From contig JAQSEB010000090.1 in NCBI GenBank assembly GCA_030063045.1, positions 1,116,001-1,180,000 on the forward strand: DNA of 64,000 bases, in the 5' to 3' direction. Both the position numbers and the translations under genes were made by a program. This document shows positions 10,721 through 22,698 of this stretch, piece after piece. The notes beneath the pieces were generated by a model, which saw nothing but the letters and a program-made list of their open reading frames with translations, ran no database searches and was not told the origin of the DNA. The DNA comes from Pratylenchus scribneri. Lineage: Eukaryota; Nematoda; Chromadorea; Rhabditida; Pratylenchidae. The number at the start of each line of letters is the position of its first letter. The first letter of the stretch is position 1.

Positions 10721-11832
10721 ATTTTCTAATATTTTTAAATTAAAAATTTGGTTATAGCCTAAAATAGTGCATATTATAATTTACCTCTCTATTAAAATTA
10801 AAAATATTTTTTCTCTTTAATATGGAATTTTTACAAATTTTAAATTGAATTCTAAAGAAAATTTACTAAAACTAATAAAATTTACATGCCAACAAAATTC
10901 CATTCAAAAATATCAAAAAATTTCTTTTAATACCGAAACCGAATACAACATTATTTTTTATTTCTAAATTTGGGCATCTTTTTAAATCATTGTCAACATT
11001 TACAAATATGACTAAGCAAATTTAAATATTGACATTGCTAAGAAAATTGAAATAAATTGAACAAACTTATTACATTTTAAACAATATTAATTCCAAATTT
11101 ATTTCAATTTTTTAAATACTATTTCTATAAATTTTTTTTTATTTATTTCAGTAATGAAATGATATCAGTTCGAATGCTCCATTCAATAAATTTGGGAAGA
11201 AGAAGGATAAATAGATGAATGATGGTCTTGATCTTTATCTAATTTTTTAATTTTCAAAATGATCAAGAATATTGCCATTATATTTAGTTAACTTGATAAA
11301 TAAAATTTTCTTCTAACACCCTTTTATAAGTAGACATATTTCGAAGGCATTTTTTAATTCACACCATTATCACTCTACAAATTAATTAATAGACTTGGCA
11401 CTTAATTATAGCTTTTTTAATTTTATATTTTATTTAAAATTGTATTTATTTACTGAATACTAGGGATAGGACTTTAGGTTTCAAAAAATATTTTAAAAAA
11501 AGGATAAAATTGTCTTAAAAAATACTAAAAAATATTGCACAAAGTGCGATTACATCCTCTGTCCTATGAATACCTCATATTTTTTCATATTCTCTTTTTA
11601 CAATTATATAAATAACCATTAAGCGGAGAAGATGAGCAATTTAGTTGGATTTGAAGTGAATGACAATTGTTGTTTTAAATTTTTGATTCCTATTCCCATC
11701 TCTCAACTCCCCAAATCCCATCTAGTTTTGCAATCCTCCAACTGTCGATCATTCATTCATCAGCTTAATCAATGAAAATCAATATAACTTTATTTAAAAT
11801 TTTTAAGAAAGAAAAATATATAAAATATTTTA
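10721..11832. other. Intergenic and 3' flank
   Basis: The first few hundred bases are homologous to the intron of the copy at 1.0-1.5 kb (for example TATTTTTTCTCTTTAATAT), so this is duplicated non-coding sequence. Beyond 11.2 kb nothing is recognised. Confidence 0.5.
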
Positions 11833-14800
11833 ATGGACGAATTTATAGCTACCAAAAAATGGCAACAACCGGCGGAAATTGAAAAATTCGATGAAGAAGC
11901 AATACAATGGTTATTTTTTAAATTAAATATCTTTTTTTGATTCAAAATTTTTTAAAAAAACAAACCATTTCGAAAAAAGATTTTTATAATTTTATTACAA
12001 ATTTTAGTGTGCCAAATTGGTTGATTGAAGTAATGAAATGGATTACTCGCATCGAGATGGCCAAATCGTCCATTTCCATTTCATGTCGGCTCTTCTATAA
12101 ATTGTGCTATTCAAAATTGCATGGAGCTGTTGAGCCTCATATTGTGCCAAAATTGATTTTTGTTTCATCTACAAAATCATTGAAGATTTGTAAATCAAAT
12201 AACATTCCATTTTGTGATTTGGAAGATATTACAATTGCCGAAGTGCCACCGCCTCCTTATATACTCGGCTTCAAATCAATTACATTCGAGTGAATTTTTT
12301 TTAAAATATATATCTGAATTGAAAAATGACACTTTTTATTTGTCATTATATATTTATTCCTTAAAGATATTTTTATTAATTTTAAAATTAAAATAATATG
12401 AAAATTTATAAATAATAACATCTAGTATTTTAATTATGGAAATAATATGAGTTTGAAAAAATGAATTAATATCCAGATTCCAGAACATAAGAAAGAATTG
12501 AGATTAAGAATATGATTTAGGTTTAGAATTAGGACTATTGAATCAGAAGCATTTAATTTAAAATAGAATCTTTATTTGGTAAATTTTTTGGCCCGGGTAT
12601 ATGAAAAAATTTTTTATATTTAATTTTTTTTAAATAAATTACTTTCCATTATTTACAGATTTATTGATGCTCGCGTTTTTCAATTCGTCAAGATTATTCT
12701 TCCATTGGTCCCTTCCCGTATTTTGAACTTTCAATCCTGTATAAGTTTTGAATTTTTGCAAACCAAAATTATAAGAGTTATTTAGAATAATAAAAACAAT
12801 GAAATTTTTTATCATCTTTTTTGGAACATTTTTCACACACTTCAGAAAATAACACATTTATCGTTGAATTGATTATAAAAATGCATTTAACTTATTGAAC
12901 ATCAAAGATATGTCATGAAGATGAAAATTTAATATAACAATTTAAAAGGCATTGTAACCAATTATTTATCGATGTCTAAAAATCTTAGACTTTTTTAAAA
13001 CTATTTGAAATATATTTTTTCACGAAAACACAAATCTAACCGGAAAAAACAACTCTAACTGGAAAACACAAATCTAACCGTAAAACACAAACTTAACCGG
13101 AAAACACAAATCTAACTAGAAAACACAAACTTAACCGGAAAACACAAATCTAACTAGAAAACACAAACTTAACCGGAAAACACAAATCTAACTAGAAAAC
13201 ACAAACTTAACCGGAAAACACAAATCTAACTAGAAAACACAAACTTAATCGGAAAACACAAATCTAACTAGAAAACACAAACTTAATCGGAAAACACAAA
13301 TCTAAGCGGAAAACACATATCTTAAGCGGAAAACACAAATCTAACTAGAAAACACAAACTTAATCGGAAAACACAAATCTAAGCGGAAAACACATATCTA
13401 AGCGGAAAACACAAATTTCATCGGAAAACACAAATCTTACTGGAAAACACATATCTAAGCGAAAACACAAATCTAAGTGGAAAACACAAATCTAACCGGA
13501 AAACACATATCTAAGCGGAAAACACAAATCTAAGTGGAAAACACAAATCTAAGTGGAAAACACAAATCTAATAAGTGGAAAAGACAAATCTAAGTTGAAA
13601 ACACAAATCTAACTGAAATGAAATAGAAATTAATTTAATTAAAAAATTTAGAAAAAATGCATGAAAACAAACAGAGCTAAAAGACACATTAACATTTTTA
13701 TCAAAAATGCTATTGCATTCCTATTCCTTCTAAAATAGCAATATTGCCGTCATATGTCGAGAGGGATGTGCTGGCGACAACCGATAATGTACGCCAATTA
13801 TTGACAATGCTGACCAGCAGTATTAGCCAAATTGACTGGCTACGATGGGATTGTGGGGGTTTTGCCCTTTGCGATGGATTCGCGCAAAATTTTCCCGGCA
13901 TCCTCGACAATGTTCAAATTTTATGTATTACTATCCCCTCATGTGATCGTACATTTATTGATGTCGCTTTTAAATGGCTGATAAAATCCAGAATTGATGG
14001 GAAACCTAAATTTCTATATTTTGGCGGCCCTAGTCTGGGAAGTAAAGAGATGTTGCTCAATCGTATTAAAGAGGTCAGGCTGAAAAATTTTATTTAAAAA
14101 TTTGGTTTGGATTTATAGTTTTTCAATACCAATTTTGTGTGGAAATTTTCCAATTATTTGGGGGAATATAAATGTTTTGATAGTAATAATTAAGGACCGG
14201 ATTTATATGCACGAAAAAGTGCCAAAATATGCAAATTTCGGAAAATTTCGTAAAAATTTCTTAAAATATGCAAAATTTTCTTAAAATATGCAATTTTTCG
14301 ATTTTTATTGCATTTTTGATTGACAATTTTTTCCAAAAAAGACAAAAATATGCAAAAATATGCAAAATAAAGTTGGTCTTAAAACACTCCAAATATCATA
14401 AAAACACTATTTATATATCCAGAAACCCATTTAGAGCATTGGCACAAAAACATACATTTGCATAAAATCCCGGTCCCTAGTAATAATAATAATATATCTC
14501 CACATTCCTCAATGGCACAATATGGGCACCATCACAATTAATAAAAATAAAAAATTAAAATAAATAGATAAAATTAATATATCTTTTGAAGAAATTATTT
14601 AAAACTTTAGCAATTTCGAAAATCAACTCAACCGATGACTTTTTTCGTTCATATGCAGCATTGGACGAAAAAATTCGAAATGGAAAACAATCGAACCGGA
14701 GAAGTGCTATTGCTGAATAGAAAAAATTATATTGACAAAGATTGGTATCTTTTGCGATGCACAAAAGGAACTGAAAATGAATGGAAAGAAGAGGGTCTGA

Positions 14801-14985
14801 TGAGGCTGTTTAGTTCGGAAATGCGCAATGCAACAATATTCAATGTGGAATGGGAAAAAAGAATTGATAGCACATACAAGAAGAAGAGCATCTTTTCAAA
14901 ATGTTTTAAAAATGAGTTCATACATATGCCATTGGGGCATAGACTATTGGGAATACATATACTAATATATTTTACTTTAATGTAA
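11833..14985 (+). CDS. F-box-like protein, four or more exons
   Basis: Exon 1 (11833-11909) joins in frame to exon 2 (from 12008). The joined reading gives CVPNWLIEVMKWITRIEMAK, then a CRLFYKL motif, resembling the nematode F-box that binds Skp1. Exon 2 continues to EVPPPPYILGFKSITFE. Exon 3 (13739-14073) and exon 4 (14611-14985) join perfectly in phase. Together they look like the C-terminal substrate-side domain of nematode F-box-like proteins (FEMENNRTGEVLLL, then LLRC and W.EEG). Family knowledge: such proteins select targets for SCF ubiquitin ligases. The exon 2 to 3 link is unproven: the donor at the end of exon 2 is in the wrong phase for exon 3, so a small exon may be missed or the gene may be damaged. 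That intron carries an 18-bp minisatellite. Confidence 0.55.
13022..13618. repeat. 18-bp minisatellite, about 33 copies
   Basis: The unit is GGAAAACACAAATCTAAC with variants (CTAACTA, CTTAACC, CTAAGC). Blocks of alternating variants show higher-order duplication. It lies in the long intron of the F-box-like gene. Its core GGAAAACACAAA resembles the 25-bp repeats at 20.3 and 34.95 kb. Confidence 0.9.
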
Positions 14986-15552
14986 AATTTTTGCTATTAT
15001 TATTATTATTGTAATGGAATTTGGATTCATGATTTGCTTTTCATCACAATTTTCGTAAATTCAATTTTTTGTTCACTATTTTTATTCTATTAAAATTCAA
15101 ATTGATTATTAATTTTTAAAATATATAAAATTAGATTTAAATTTTATTTATTCATAAATTCCCACCGATTGCTCTAGGCTCTCTCAATTCTCCTTATTTT
15201 ACTTTGAAGAAATAATATTCATTTATCCCATTTCCCGTCCCAGATAATTTTCCATTCGTCTTAATTTATTTCCATTCCTTCATTTTATAATCTGCTGGGC
15301 ATATTGTCATTAGTTGATGTCCCCTTTTTTACACAATGCACTCCTTAAAATGATCCATTTTTGTCCAATCCCCCATCGAATATTTCCTTTCCAAAATTGC
15401 GCCAATCTCTCATTTTGACTCTGAAAATTAAGTTCACTTCCATACTTCCATATAAAAAAGCGGCGAATACCTCAATATTTGTCTATTCTTTTTATGGCAT
15501 TGAGAAAAATTATTCTCATTTTTCTTAATTTTCATTTTCCAAAAAATAAAAA
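14986..15552. other. Intergenic
   Basis: AT-rich with TAT/ATT runs; no gene, RNA or inverted repeat is supported. Confidence 0.5.
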
Positions 15553-15945
15553 TAGGTGCTAGGTCAATTCCACAATTCTGCAATTATAGGCGTTTTCGAT
15601 TTATAACAAGTCAGAAACCGGTTTTAGACCCTACAAACCTTATACTATTTTGTAGATCTCATCAAGACGCATCGATTGGTATATAATTTGTCATGGTTTG
15701 GCCAAAAATAAAAGAGTTTAAAACCAAAAACTTAAAAATGAATTAATACCATTTAATTTTGACTAAACCATGACAAATTATATACCAATCGATGCGTTTT
15801 GATGAGATCTACAAAATGGTATAAGGCTTGTATGGTCTAAAATCAGTTTCTGATTTATTATAGTCGAAAACGCCCATAATTGCAGAATTGTGGAATCGCC
15901 CATAATTGCATAGCCTTTGTCTTTTGTGGAATCGACCACGGACGA
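15553..15945. mobile_element. Foldback element, full copy
   Basis: Nearly the whole length is two inverted halves. The left reads GGTGCTAGGTCAATTCC, then CGTTTTCGA, CCGGTTTTAGACCC and AGATCTCATC; the right half mirrors these and ends GGAATCGACCACGGACG. A long hairpin would form if transcribed. Other copies are at 57.83 and 60.88 kb (full) and 3.5 and 7.8 kb (eroded). No coding capacity. Confidence 0.8.
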
Positions 15946-16066
15946 TAAAAATATACTATTTTAGATTTTATTTATAATTATTAAATATTCATAAATTTCA
16001 GAAATCTTTATTTTCAAGAATTTATTCAAATTTATCTTTGCAATAAAGTCAAGAATTGAATAAAAA

Positions 16067-17144
16067 ATGGCAACAATGGAACCCGCAAAAAAGAAGGTTG
16101 GTTACTTTTAATTCTTATTTAAATTTTAATATTTTTCCATAGCCAAAATCATCGTTTCGCCGTCTAGGATTGCCATCAGAATTATTGAGCGAACTATTTG
16201 GCTCATTGCCATTTGAAAAGGCCTTTGCTCTTCTGGCCAAAATGCCGAATGTTCTTTTGGCAAGGAATGTTCAAAAAATGTTCAACAGCATTACAAAGGT
16301 TTATATATTTAAAATTAAATTAAAATGAATTTTTCAGACAATGAAAAATAATAAATGGAATGCAGTAGATTGTGGATCAGGCATGGCAATTTTCGAAGAT
16401 AAAATTGTTGCTAAGCATTCTGGATCAATGAGTAAAAATGGAAAAAAATAATTTTTGAATAAAAAATATTTTCAGAATTTAATTGCATTCGAACAATTTT
16501 GCCAATTCCAGCATTGAATTTGAAAATCAGGAAACCGAGGATTGCCTTCTACTTTGAAGTGCAGATTCTTTGCCATTTCCATTCAGCGGTAATTATAATA
16601 AATCTATACGAAAATGATAAATACAAAATTTGATATTAAAAAAAAATTTTTTGAGCATAATTAATCTTTTATTCAGTAATGACAGCATTATTATTGGATT
16701 TTGCGACCAATATTTTCCACTGGAAGAAAAATCTCTTGGATATGTGGAAAACTCAATTGGAATTTGGCACAAAAGAGGAATTTATATTGATGGTGATATA
16801 TGCGGGACAAAAATTGGGAATGATGAAATGTGGATGTGGTTCGAAGGGGATGTGATTGGTCTAGGAATAATCCAACAGCCAGAATCAAAATTTGAATGTT
16901 TTGCCATTTCGAATGGAAAATTATTGGGTATATTGAAAAAAAATTATTAATCAAAAATTTTTAAATAAAAATTAAAACTTTAAAAATAAATATTTTTAAT
17001 TCAGGAAAGGCTGAAATACCTCCAAAATTTACAAATTTTCGACTTTTCCCAGCTGTTGATTTAGGCTGCATTGACGATTCGGTCCGTGTGAATTTTGGGA
17101 AACACGAATGGCAATTCAAGGAATTCAAAAGTGTTCTTCATTGA
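16067..17144 (+). CDS. SPRY (B30.2-type) domain protein
   Basis: Start ATG 16067 (MATMEPAKKK). Six exons follow, with donors at GTTGGT, GTTTAT, GTAAAA, GTAATT and GTATAT. The N-terminal part has LPSELLSELFGSLPFEKAFA, which looks F-box-like. The SPRY core is seen in IAFYFEVQIL, SIIIGFCDQYFP, SIGIWHKRGIYIDG, a GDVIGLGI turn and, in the last exon, DDSVRVNFG. No signal peptide is present, so it should be intracellular, unlike the secreted SPRY effectors of some cyst nematodes. SPRY domains bind protein partners. One junction is odd: after HFHSA (16591) the obvious donor and acceptor would give an immediate stop, and the frame is one base off. Either a non-standard splice is used or the allele is broken. 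Confidence 0.7.
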
Positions 17145-17591
17145 GAATATTGGAATAAGAAAAAGGGAGAAAAAACGAAGAAATTCTCAATCTCAATATA
17201 AGTATTTTCTAAAAACTTTGTTGAATATTCACCTAAATTCCTTATACCTATTAATTTTTGACCACTTAATTTTGTTTTTGCATAAAAAAATAAATCTTTG
17301 ATCATACAATTTATTTTATTTTTGTTTGATTATTTAATTGCATATTTGAAAATTTAATAAATACTTTTTCTTGTCAAATTTTTCTAAATCTATTTGTGAT
17401 ATTTTAGCATGTGACAGAATTTAATATGATAGTGGAATTATTTGATTGAGAAAAAATATAAATTTATAATTTAATGGGGAAAAAAAAGTAAAATTTCTTT
17501 CAGAAAGAGGACACAAACAAAATTATATCACCTTTAACATTTTTTAGCTTTATCTGGGCCTCAAAATCATTAAGCAAAATCAAAAAGAAAC
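17145..17591. other. Intergenic
   Basis: AT-rich spacer between the SPRY gene and the tRNA; no further feature recognised. A TTTTAT-type terminator-like run lies near the 3' side of the tRNA. Confidence 0.5.
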
Positions 17592-17663
17592 TTCCGATGC
17601 GGGGAATCGAACCCCGGCCACGTGGGTGAAAACCACGGATCCTAACCACTAGACCACATCGGA
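17592..17663 (-). tRNA. tRNA-Glu (anticodon TTC)
   Basis: The minus strand folds into a complete 72-nt cloverleaf. The acceptor stem is TCCGATG/CATCGGA with discriminator A. The D-arm has TGGTCTAGTGG (A box) and the T-arm has GGTTCGATTCC (B box). The anticodon loop TTTTCAC is closed by CGTGG/CCACG, giving anticodon TTC. No intron and no mismatch in the stems is visible. CCA is not encoded, as expected for a eukaryotic nuclear gene. Confidence 0.97.
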
Positions 17664-18332
17664 ATATGAAGGTCGCCGATAGAATTTCCCTCATAACCCA
17701 TTAAATGGATTAAATAAAAAAGGTAAAATCAGCAGCCCAGTTTATCGCGAACATTTATAACTCTTGATGATTAAACCAATTTTAATGTTTTTGTTATCAA
17801 ATTAAAGAACATTTTGTTATCTATCAAATGATATAGAAATTTGTCCAGAATTATTCGAATTATGCAAGAAATTTAATCAATTAATTTTTTAAATTCTGAT
17901 TAAATCAGCAAAATATTTTTTCAAATTTCTTAAATGGAAATAATTGAACATTTTTTGAGTTTTATATTAAAATTGTTTAAAATTTCTTTCCATTTTTGCA
18001 TTTCTATTTATTTAAAACAAAAATGAAATCATTTTCATTATTGAATATATTATTTTATCCATTAAAACTTTTATATCCATTAAAAATTTTATATCCATTA
18101 AATAAATTAAAAAATATTTTATTCATTTTTGGCCCTAACCATCCATAAATCGATTCTTTTTCCCTTTTGATTTTTCTTTTTCCATTAGCCAATAGCAAAT
18201 CGCTGCCAGCCCTTACATCAATTTTTTTCACTTTTCCCAATAAATTTGTTCAAAATTCACAAGCTTATTTTAAAATAATTTTCAATTTCTTTCTAATTTT
18301 CAGAGAAAGTCAAAACTTAACCATTAGACTCG
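17664..18332. other. Intergenic / 5' region of zinc-finger gene
   Basis: AT-rich. At 18058-18110 a short direct repeat ATATCCATTAAAA occurs three times. The TTCAG at 18299-18303, ahead of the start codon, could be a trans-splice acceptor. Confidence 0.35.
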
Positions 18333-20237
18333 ATGTGCGAAAAATGTGAAAAATTGTTAATGGATTATGCCGAATTGGCGAAGGAAATGACAAAATTGCT
18401 CAAAGAAAATTCAAAATTGAAAGAGGAAATGGCAAGAAAGGATGAAAAATACAAAGAGCAAAATGCCACATTGAATGAAGAATTGACAAAATTGAAAGGA
18501 CAAATTCAACGAGAAAATTTAGGAAATCAACAAAGTCAAAATCCGATGATGGAAAATTCGGTATGACATTTTTTCCTAATTGGTTTTAATCGATTTTTAT
18601 AGCAAAACAACAGCACATTTGATGATTTGCCAACATCGGAGGAAACGCCACAAAATGATGAGTTTACTGCCCAAACAATGATGATGGATGTTCATTTGGA
18701 TCAGCGACAACCGGTTCAGTTTCTAATTACCGTAAATTTCCTATTAGAAAGCCCTCTCTATTTGTAAGCCCCTATGGAAAAATTCATGTCAAAACTAACC
18801 AATTTAGAGGTTAAATTATGCCTAAATAAGCAAGACATTTTTTTTCAAAAAATTCAGAAAAGTTTTCACTCGGAGGGTCTCTGAAAATTGGTAACAAGGG
18901 GTCGAAGAAAATTTACGGTAATTTATTAAACATTGGATACCACGACAATTTTGGATGGACAGTTTTAATGTCGTGATAAAAGCCCATTGATTAATTAATT
19001 TAGCCATTTTATTAGTCATAAAATTACCTCCAAAATAATATCAAAAACATTCTAGGATGTAAAAAAACCTAGGAATAATAATACACAAAATGTCAATGTT
19101 TAAAAAAACTAAAAAAAAATAATAAATTTAATCTATAAAATTAAATTCTTAATAATATATGATTAAAATTTAAATAAATTATTTGTAGAATTTGGCCATT
19201 ATTAATGATTCGATTGGAACCAACATCATCAAACGAGAATGTGATGATGTCGAAATGCGAGCATATTCCAAATTAGAAATGGAGACAACATCATCGGCTG
19301 CTTTAATAAATAATGATGAAGAAGAAGAGGGCGATGAACGCAATGGATTACAATTTTATGATGACAATTTTGCTGCTCACAATGTTGATGGAGAAATGGA
19401 TTTGGACGAAGAAGAAGAAGACAATGGAACAAGGTAGAAGATTTTGGAATTCAAATGTTAATTATACCTTTAAATAGAATGGAGGAAAGCGACAATGATG
19501 GACAAATCAAATGTACACCGATAAAAATTGGAAACATTGTATGATTTTGTTGTGACTCCTTTTAAATTTAAATTAAATAAATTTATAAACAGTTAAAATG
19601 CAATTGGCCAGGATGCAAATATCAAAAAGAAGGAAAAAATTCTAAACATTATCTGTCCTCACATTGGCGTCAACATTCAGGGGAAAGGCCTTATGTTTGC
19701 CAAGAATGCGGCCAATCATTTACTCATTCGAATAGTTTGAAATGCCATTTGCTAGATCACACTGGAAAGAAACCCTATAAATGCGATGTTTGCGGCAAAT
19801 CATTCAAGCAATCCAGTGGATTGGCCAATCATAAATTCATTCACACCAACGAAAAGCCATTCATTTGTGAAAAATGCGGCCAATCATTCAAGCAATCCAG
19901 TGGATTGGCCAATCATAAATACATTCACACCAACGAAAAGCCATTCATTTGTGAAAAATGCGGCCAATCATTCAAGCAATCCAGTGGATTGGCCAATCAT
20001 AAACGCACTCACACTAACGAAAGGCCATTCATTTGTAAAAAATGCGGTCAATCATTCAAGCAATCGGAGAATTTGAAAAAACATGAAAGTAGCGTTGTTT
20101 GCGGCAAATCATTCAAGCATTCCGAATCATTGATTGATGATAAGCTGATTCATCATATAGGACATTCCCGGATGGTAATAAATAAAATTATGGATCAATC
20201 CAAAATTCGTTATAACCAAAATCAAAATACTGATTGA
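18333..20237 (+). CDS. C2H2 zinc-finger protein with coiled coil and acidic region
   Basis: Exons join as follows. 18333-18560 encodes MCEKCEK then a coiled coil (LAKEMTKLLKENSKLKEEMA). The next runs from 18602. A third, 19189 to about 19433, is acidic (DEEEEGDER, DLDEEEEDNG). Short exons lead to the fingers from 19595. The finger block begins CNWPGCKY..H..H and continues with TGEKP-type linkers and four or five C2H2 fingers with nearly identical CGQSFKQSSGLANHK cores. The last two fingers are imperfect: one has lost its second histidine region. It is likely a nuclear DNA-binding protein. The finger identity shows recent tandem duplication of an 84-bp unit. A MITE lies in the second intron, and a damaged duplicate follows at 21.0 kb. 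Confidence 0.8.
18728..18920. mobile_element. Mariner-type MITE, diverged
   Basis: Ends TACCGTAAATTTCC and GAAAATTTACGGTA are inverted and flanked by TA. The interior GGGTCTCTGAAAAT matches the MITE at 6.08 kb. It lies inside an intron of the zinc-finger gene. Confidence 0.7.
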
Positions 20238-20289
20238 GCATAGTGATTAGTGAAAGGGAGAAGTCAAACATTACAAAGAGATCCGCTTA

Positions 20290-20935
20290 TGTGGGGAAAA
20301 CATAAAATGTTTGGAAAAACAAAAACATAAAATGTTTGGGAAAACAAAAACACAAAATGTTTGGGAAAACAAAAACATAAAATGTTTGGGAAAACAAAAA
20401 CATAAAATGTTTGGGAAAACAAAAACATAAAATGTTTGGGGAAACAAAAACACAAATTGTTTGGGGCAACAAAAACATAAAATGTTTGGAAAAACAAAAA
20501 CATAAAATGTTTGGGAAAACAAAAACACAAAATGTTTGGGAAAACAAAAACATAAAATGTTTGGGAAAACAAAAACATAAAATGTTTGGGGAAACAAAAA
20601 CACAAATTGTTTGGGGCAACAAAAACATAAAATGTTTGGGAAAACAAAAACATAAAATGTTTAGGAAAACAAAAACATTAAAATGTTTGGGGCAACAAAA
20701 ACATAAAATATTTGGGAAAACAAAAACATAAAATGTTTGGGGAAACAAAAACACAAAATGTTTGGGAAAACAAAAACATAAAATGTTTGGGAAAACAAAA
20801 ACATAAAATGTTTGGGGAAACATAAACATAAAATGTTTGGGAAAACATAAACATAAAATGTTTGGGGAAACAAAAACACAAATTGTTTCGGGCAACAAAA
20901 ACATAAAATGTTTAGGGAAACAAAAAATAAAATAT
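20290..20935. repeat. 25-bp minisatellite, about 26 copies
   Basis: The unit is GGGAAAACAAAAACATAAAA plus TGTTT, with variants (GGGGCAAC, CACAAATTG). Because 25 is not a multiple of three and the unit has no stop, long frames appear in all minus-strand phases; they are artefacts. The same unit occurs at 34.95 kb. Confidence 0.92.
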
Positions 20936-21041
20936 TGTGATATGAACCTAGAACCAAGTCACATATCTTTAAATTTTTTTGACTATGAAGGGTTATAGAG
21001 ATTTTGGTATGAAAATATGTTTAAAATAAATTCATTTACAG

Positions 21042-21795
21042 AATTTGGACCACTCGATGGAAAATGCCAATGTCACCATCAAACGGGAATGTGAAGATAC
21101 CGAAATGGCAGCAAATTCTCAATTTCAAATGCAACAAACATCATCATCGGCTGCTTTATTAAATGATGATGAAGAAGAAGAGGGCGATGAACGCAATGGA
21201 TTACAATTTTATGATGACAATTTTGCTGCTCACAATGTTGATGGAGAAATGGATTTGGACGAAGAAGAAGAAGACAATGGAACAAGGTAGAAGATTTTGG
21301 AATTCAAATGTTAATTATACCTTTAAATAGATTGGAGGAAAGCGACAATGATGGACAAATCAAATGTACACCGATAAAAATTGGAAACATTGTATGATTT
21401 TGTTGTGACTCCTTTTAAATTTAAATTAAATAAATTTATAAACAGTTCAAATGCAATTGGCCAGGATGCGAATATCAAACAGAAGAAGGAAAAAATTCGA
21501 AACATTATATGTCCTCACATTGGCGTCAACATTCAGGGGAAAGGCCATATGCTTGCACGGAATGCGAAAAATCATTTGCCGACCCGAGCACATTGAAAAG
21601 TCATGTACGAATTCACACTGGAGAGAAACACTACAAGTGGTGATGTCTGATGTGTGCGGGAAATCATTCAGGCAGTCCGATGGATTGACAAAACATAAAT
21701 GCATTAACACGAAAAGTCATTGTGAAAAGATGGCAAAAAAATATATTTTTATTAACTTTATATTTTATATTTTTACTTCGGATTCCATGGGATAA
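21042..21795 (+). pseudogene. Truncated duplicate of the C2H2 gene
   Basis: The acidic exon (21042-21288), the short exon and the first finger exon are almost identical to 19189-19720, including introns. Two fingers are intact (CNWPGCEY.., [17 protein letters not shown]). The frame then meets TGA at 21641 after HYKW, where a small insertion has replaced the expected second knuckle. The next finger (VCGKSFRQSDGLTKHK) persists in another frame. No coiled-coil exon is present upstream; the 25-bp minisatellite is there instead. It may still give a short two-finger protein. Confidence 0.7.
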
Positions 21796-22019
21796 AGATT
21801 TGTTGGATTTAAATAAATATAATGAGAACAATTTTTATTTATCGCAAAAAAAGATATAGAAATTTCCGAAAATATTATGCCGGTTCAGAAATTTATCCCA
21901 ATCCCAACCATTCAATCTTTAAAACCAAATGATAATCATTTTATTATGTTTTAATGAAAAAATTTCGAAAAAAATAAAATTTAGCCAAAAATGCCATTTT
22001 ATGTGGTGCTTTTTGGCTA

Positions 22020-22145
22020 ATACCGAATTGAAAAATCGGTAACGGTATTACCCGGGGTCGGTAGCGGTTATGGCCAAATCGATATTCGGTACTGGCCCCG
22101 GTATTTTGGCACTAATACCGAACGGTATTCCGATACCGCAAGGCT
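22020..22145. repeat. GGTATTACCG self-similar patch
   Basis: A short GC-richer segment made of GGTA/TACCG words in both orientations (ACCGAATTG, CGGTATTACCCGG, GATACCGCAAGG). It resembles the GGTACCGG patch at 45.61 kb. GGCTAAT flanks both ends, perhaps an imperfect target duplication. Confidence 0.4.
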
Positions 22146-22698
22146 AATTCTGGAAATAGTTCTTTTCCGGAACCATCCATTATCTAATATTATCGGCAAT
22201 CAATATGCATATGCATAATAAATATAAGTATAAAAAGAGATTGGGCATATTTAAAAAAAGTTCACTCAAAAATTGGAATTAAAATTAATAAAAAGCAGTG
22301 TAATTAATGCTCTTTTTTGCCATAAAGTAAAAAGCACATTTCTTTTAATAATACATATTCTTATCAATATCCAATGGCAATCCCAACAAAATTGTTTGGC
22401 CCGCATTTGCGCAAAATGTTAACAAAAAGAGTCGAAATTTGATCAAAATAACCATTCGCTGTGCCCTTCTTTTGTGATATGAACTTGGCCAAATCAACAC
22501 GAAACATTTTAAAAAAATAGATAAAATGATTAAATTTTATTAATTAAATCTTAGACATCCAGATATAAATTTTTTTGCAAAATGGAAAATCATATTTAGA
22601 ATATATGATGATAAATGATTCATAGAATTTAAAAACTAACAAAAATTTATTTTTTGAAAAAGTGTCATTTTTGAAAAAATTAAATTTTAAATATTATA
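22146..22698. other. Intergenic
   Basis: AT-rich; nothing recognised. Confidence 0.4.

Noticed and set aside
13022..13618. CRISPR-like array
   Set aside because: Units are contiguous with no spacers and the DNA is eukaryotic.
17500..17694. Minus-strand frame of 64 residues
   Set aside because: It overlaps the complete tRNA-Glu; it is a translation of the tRNA.
20264..20957. Long minus-strand frames of repeated FVFPNILCFCFPKHF type
   Set aside because: They come from a stop-free 25-bp repeat open in every minus phase; no signal, splice or codon pattern supports a protein.
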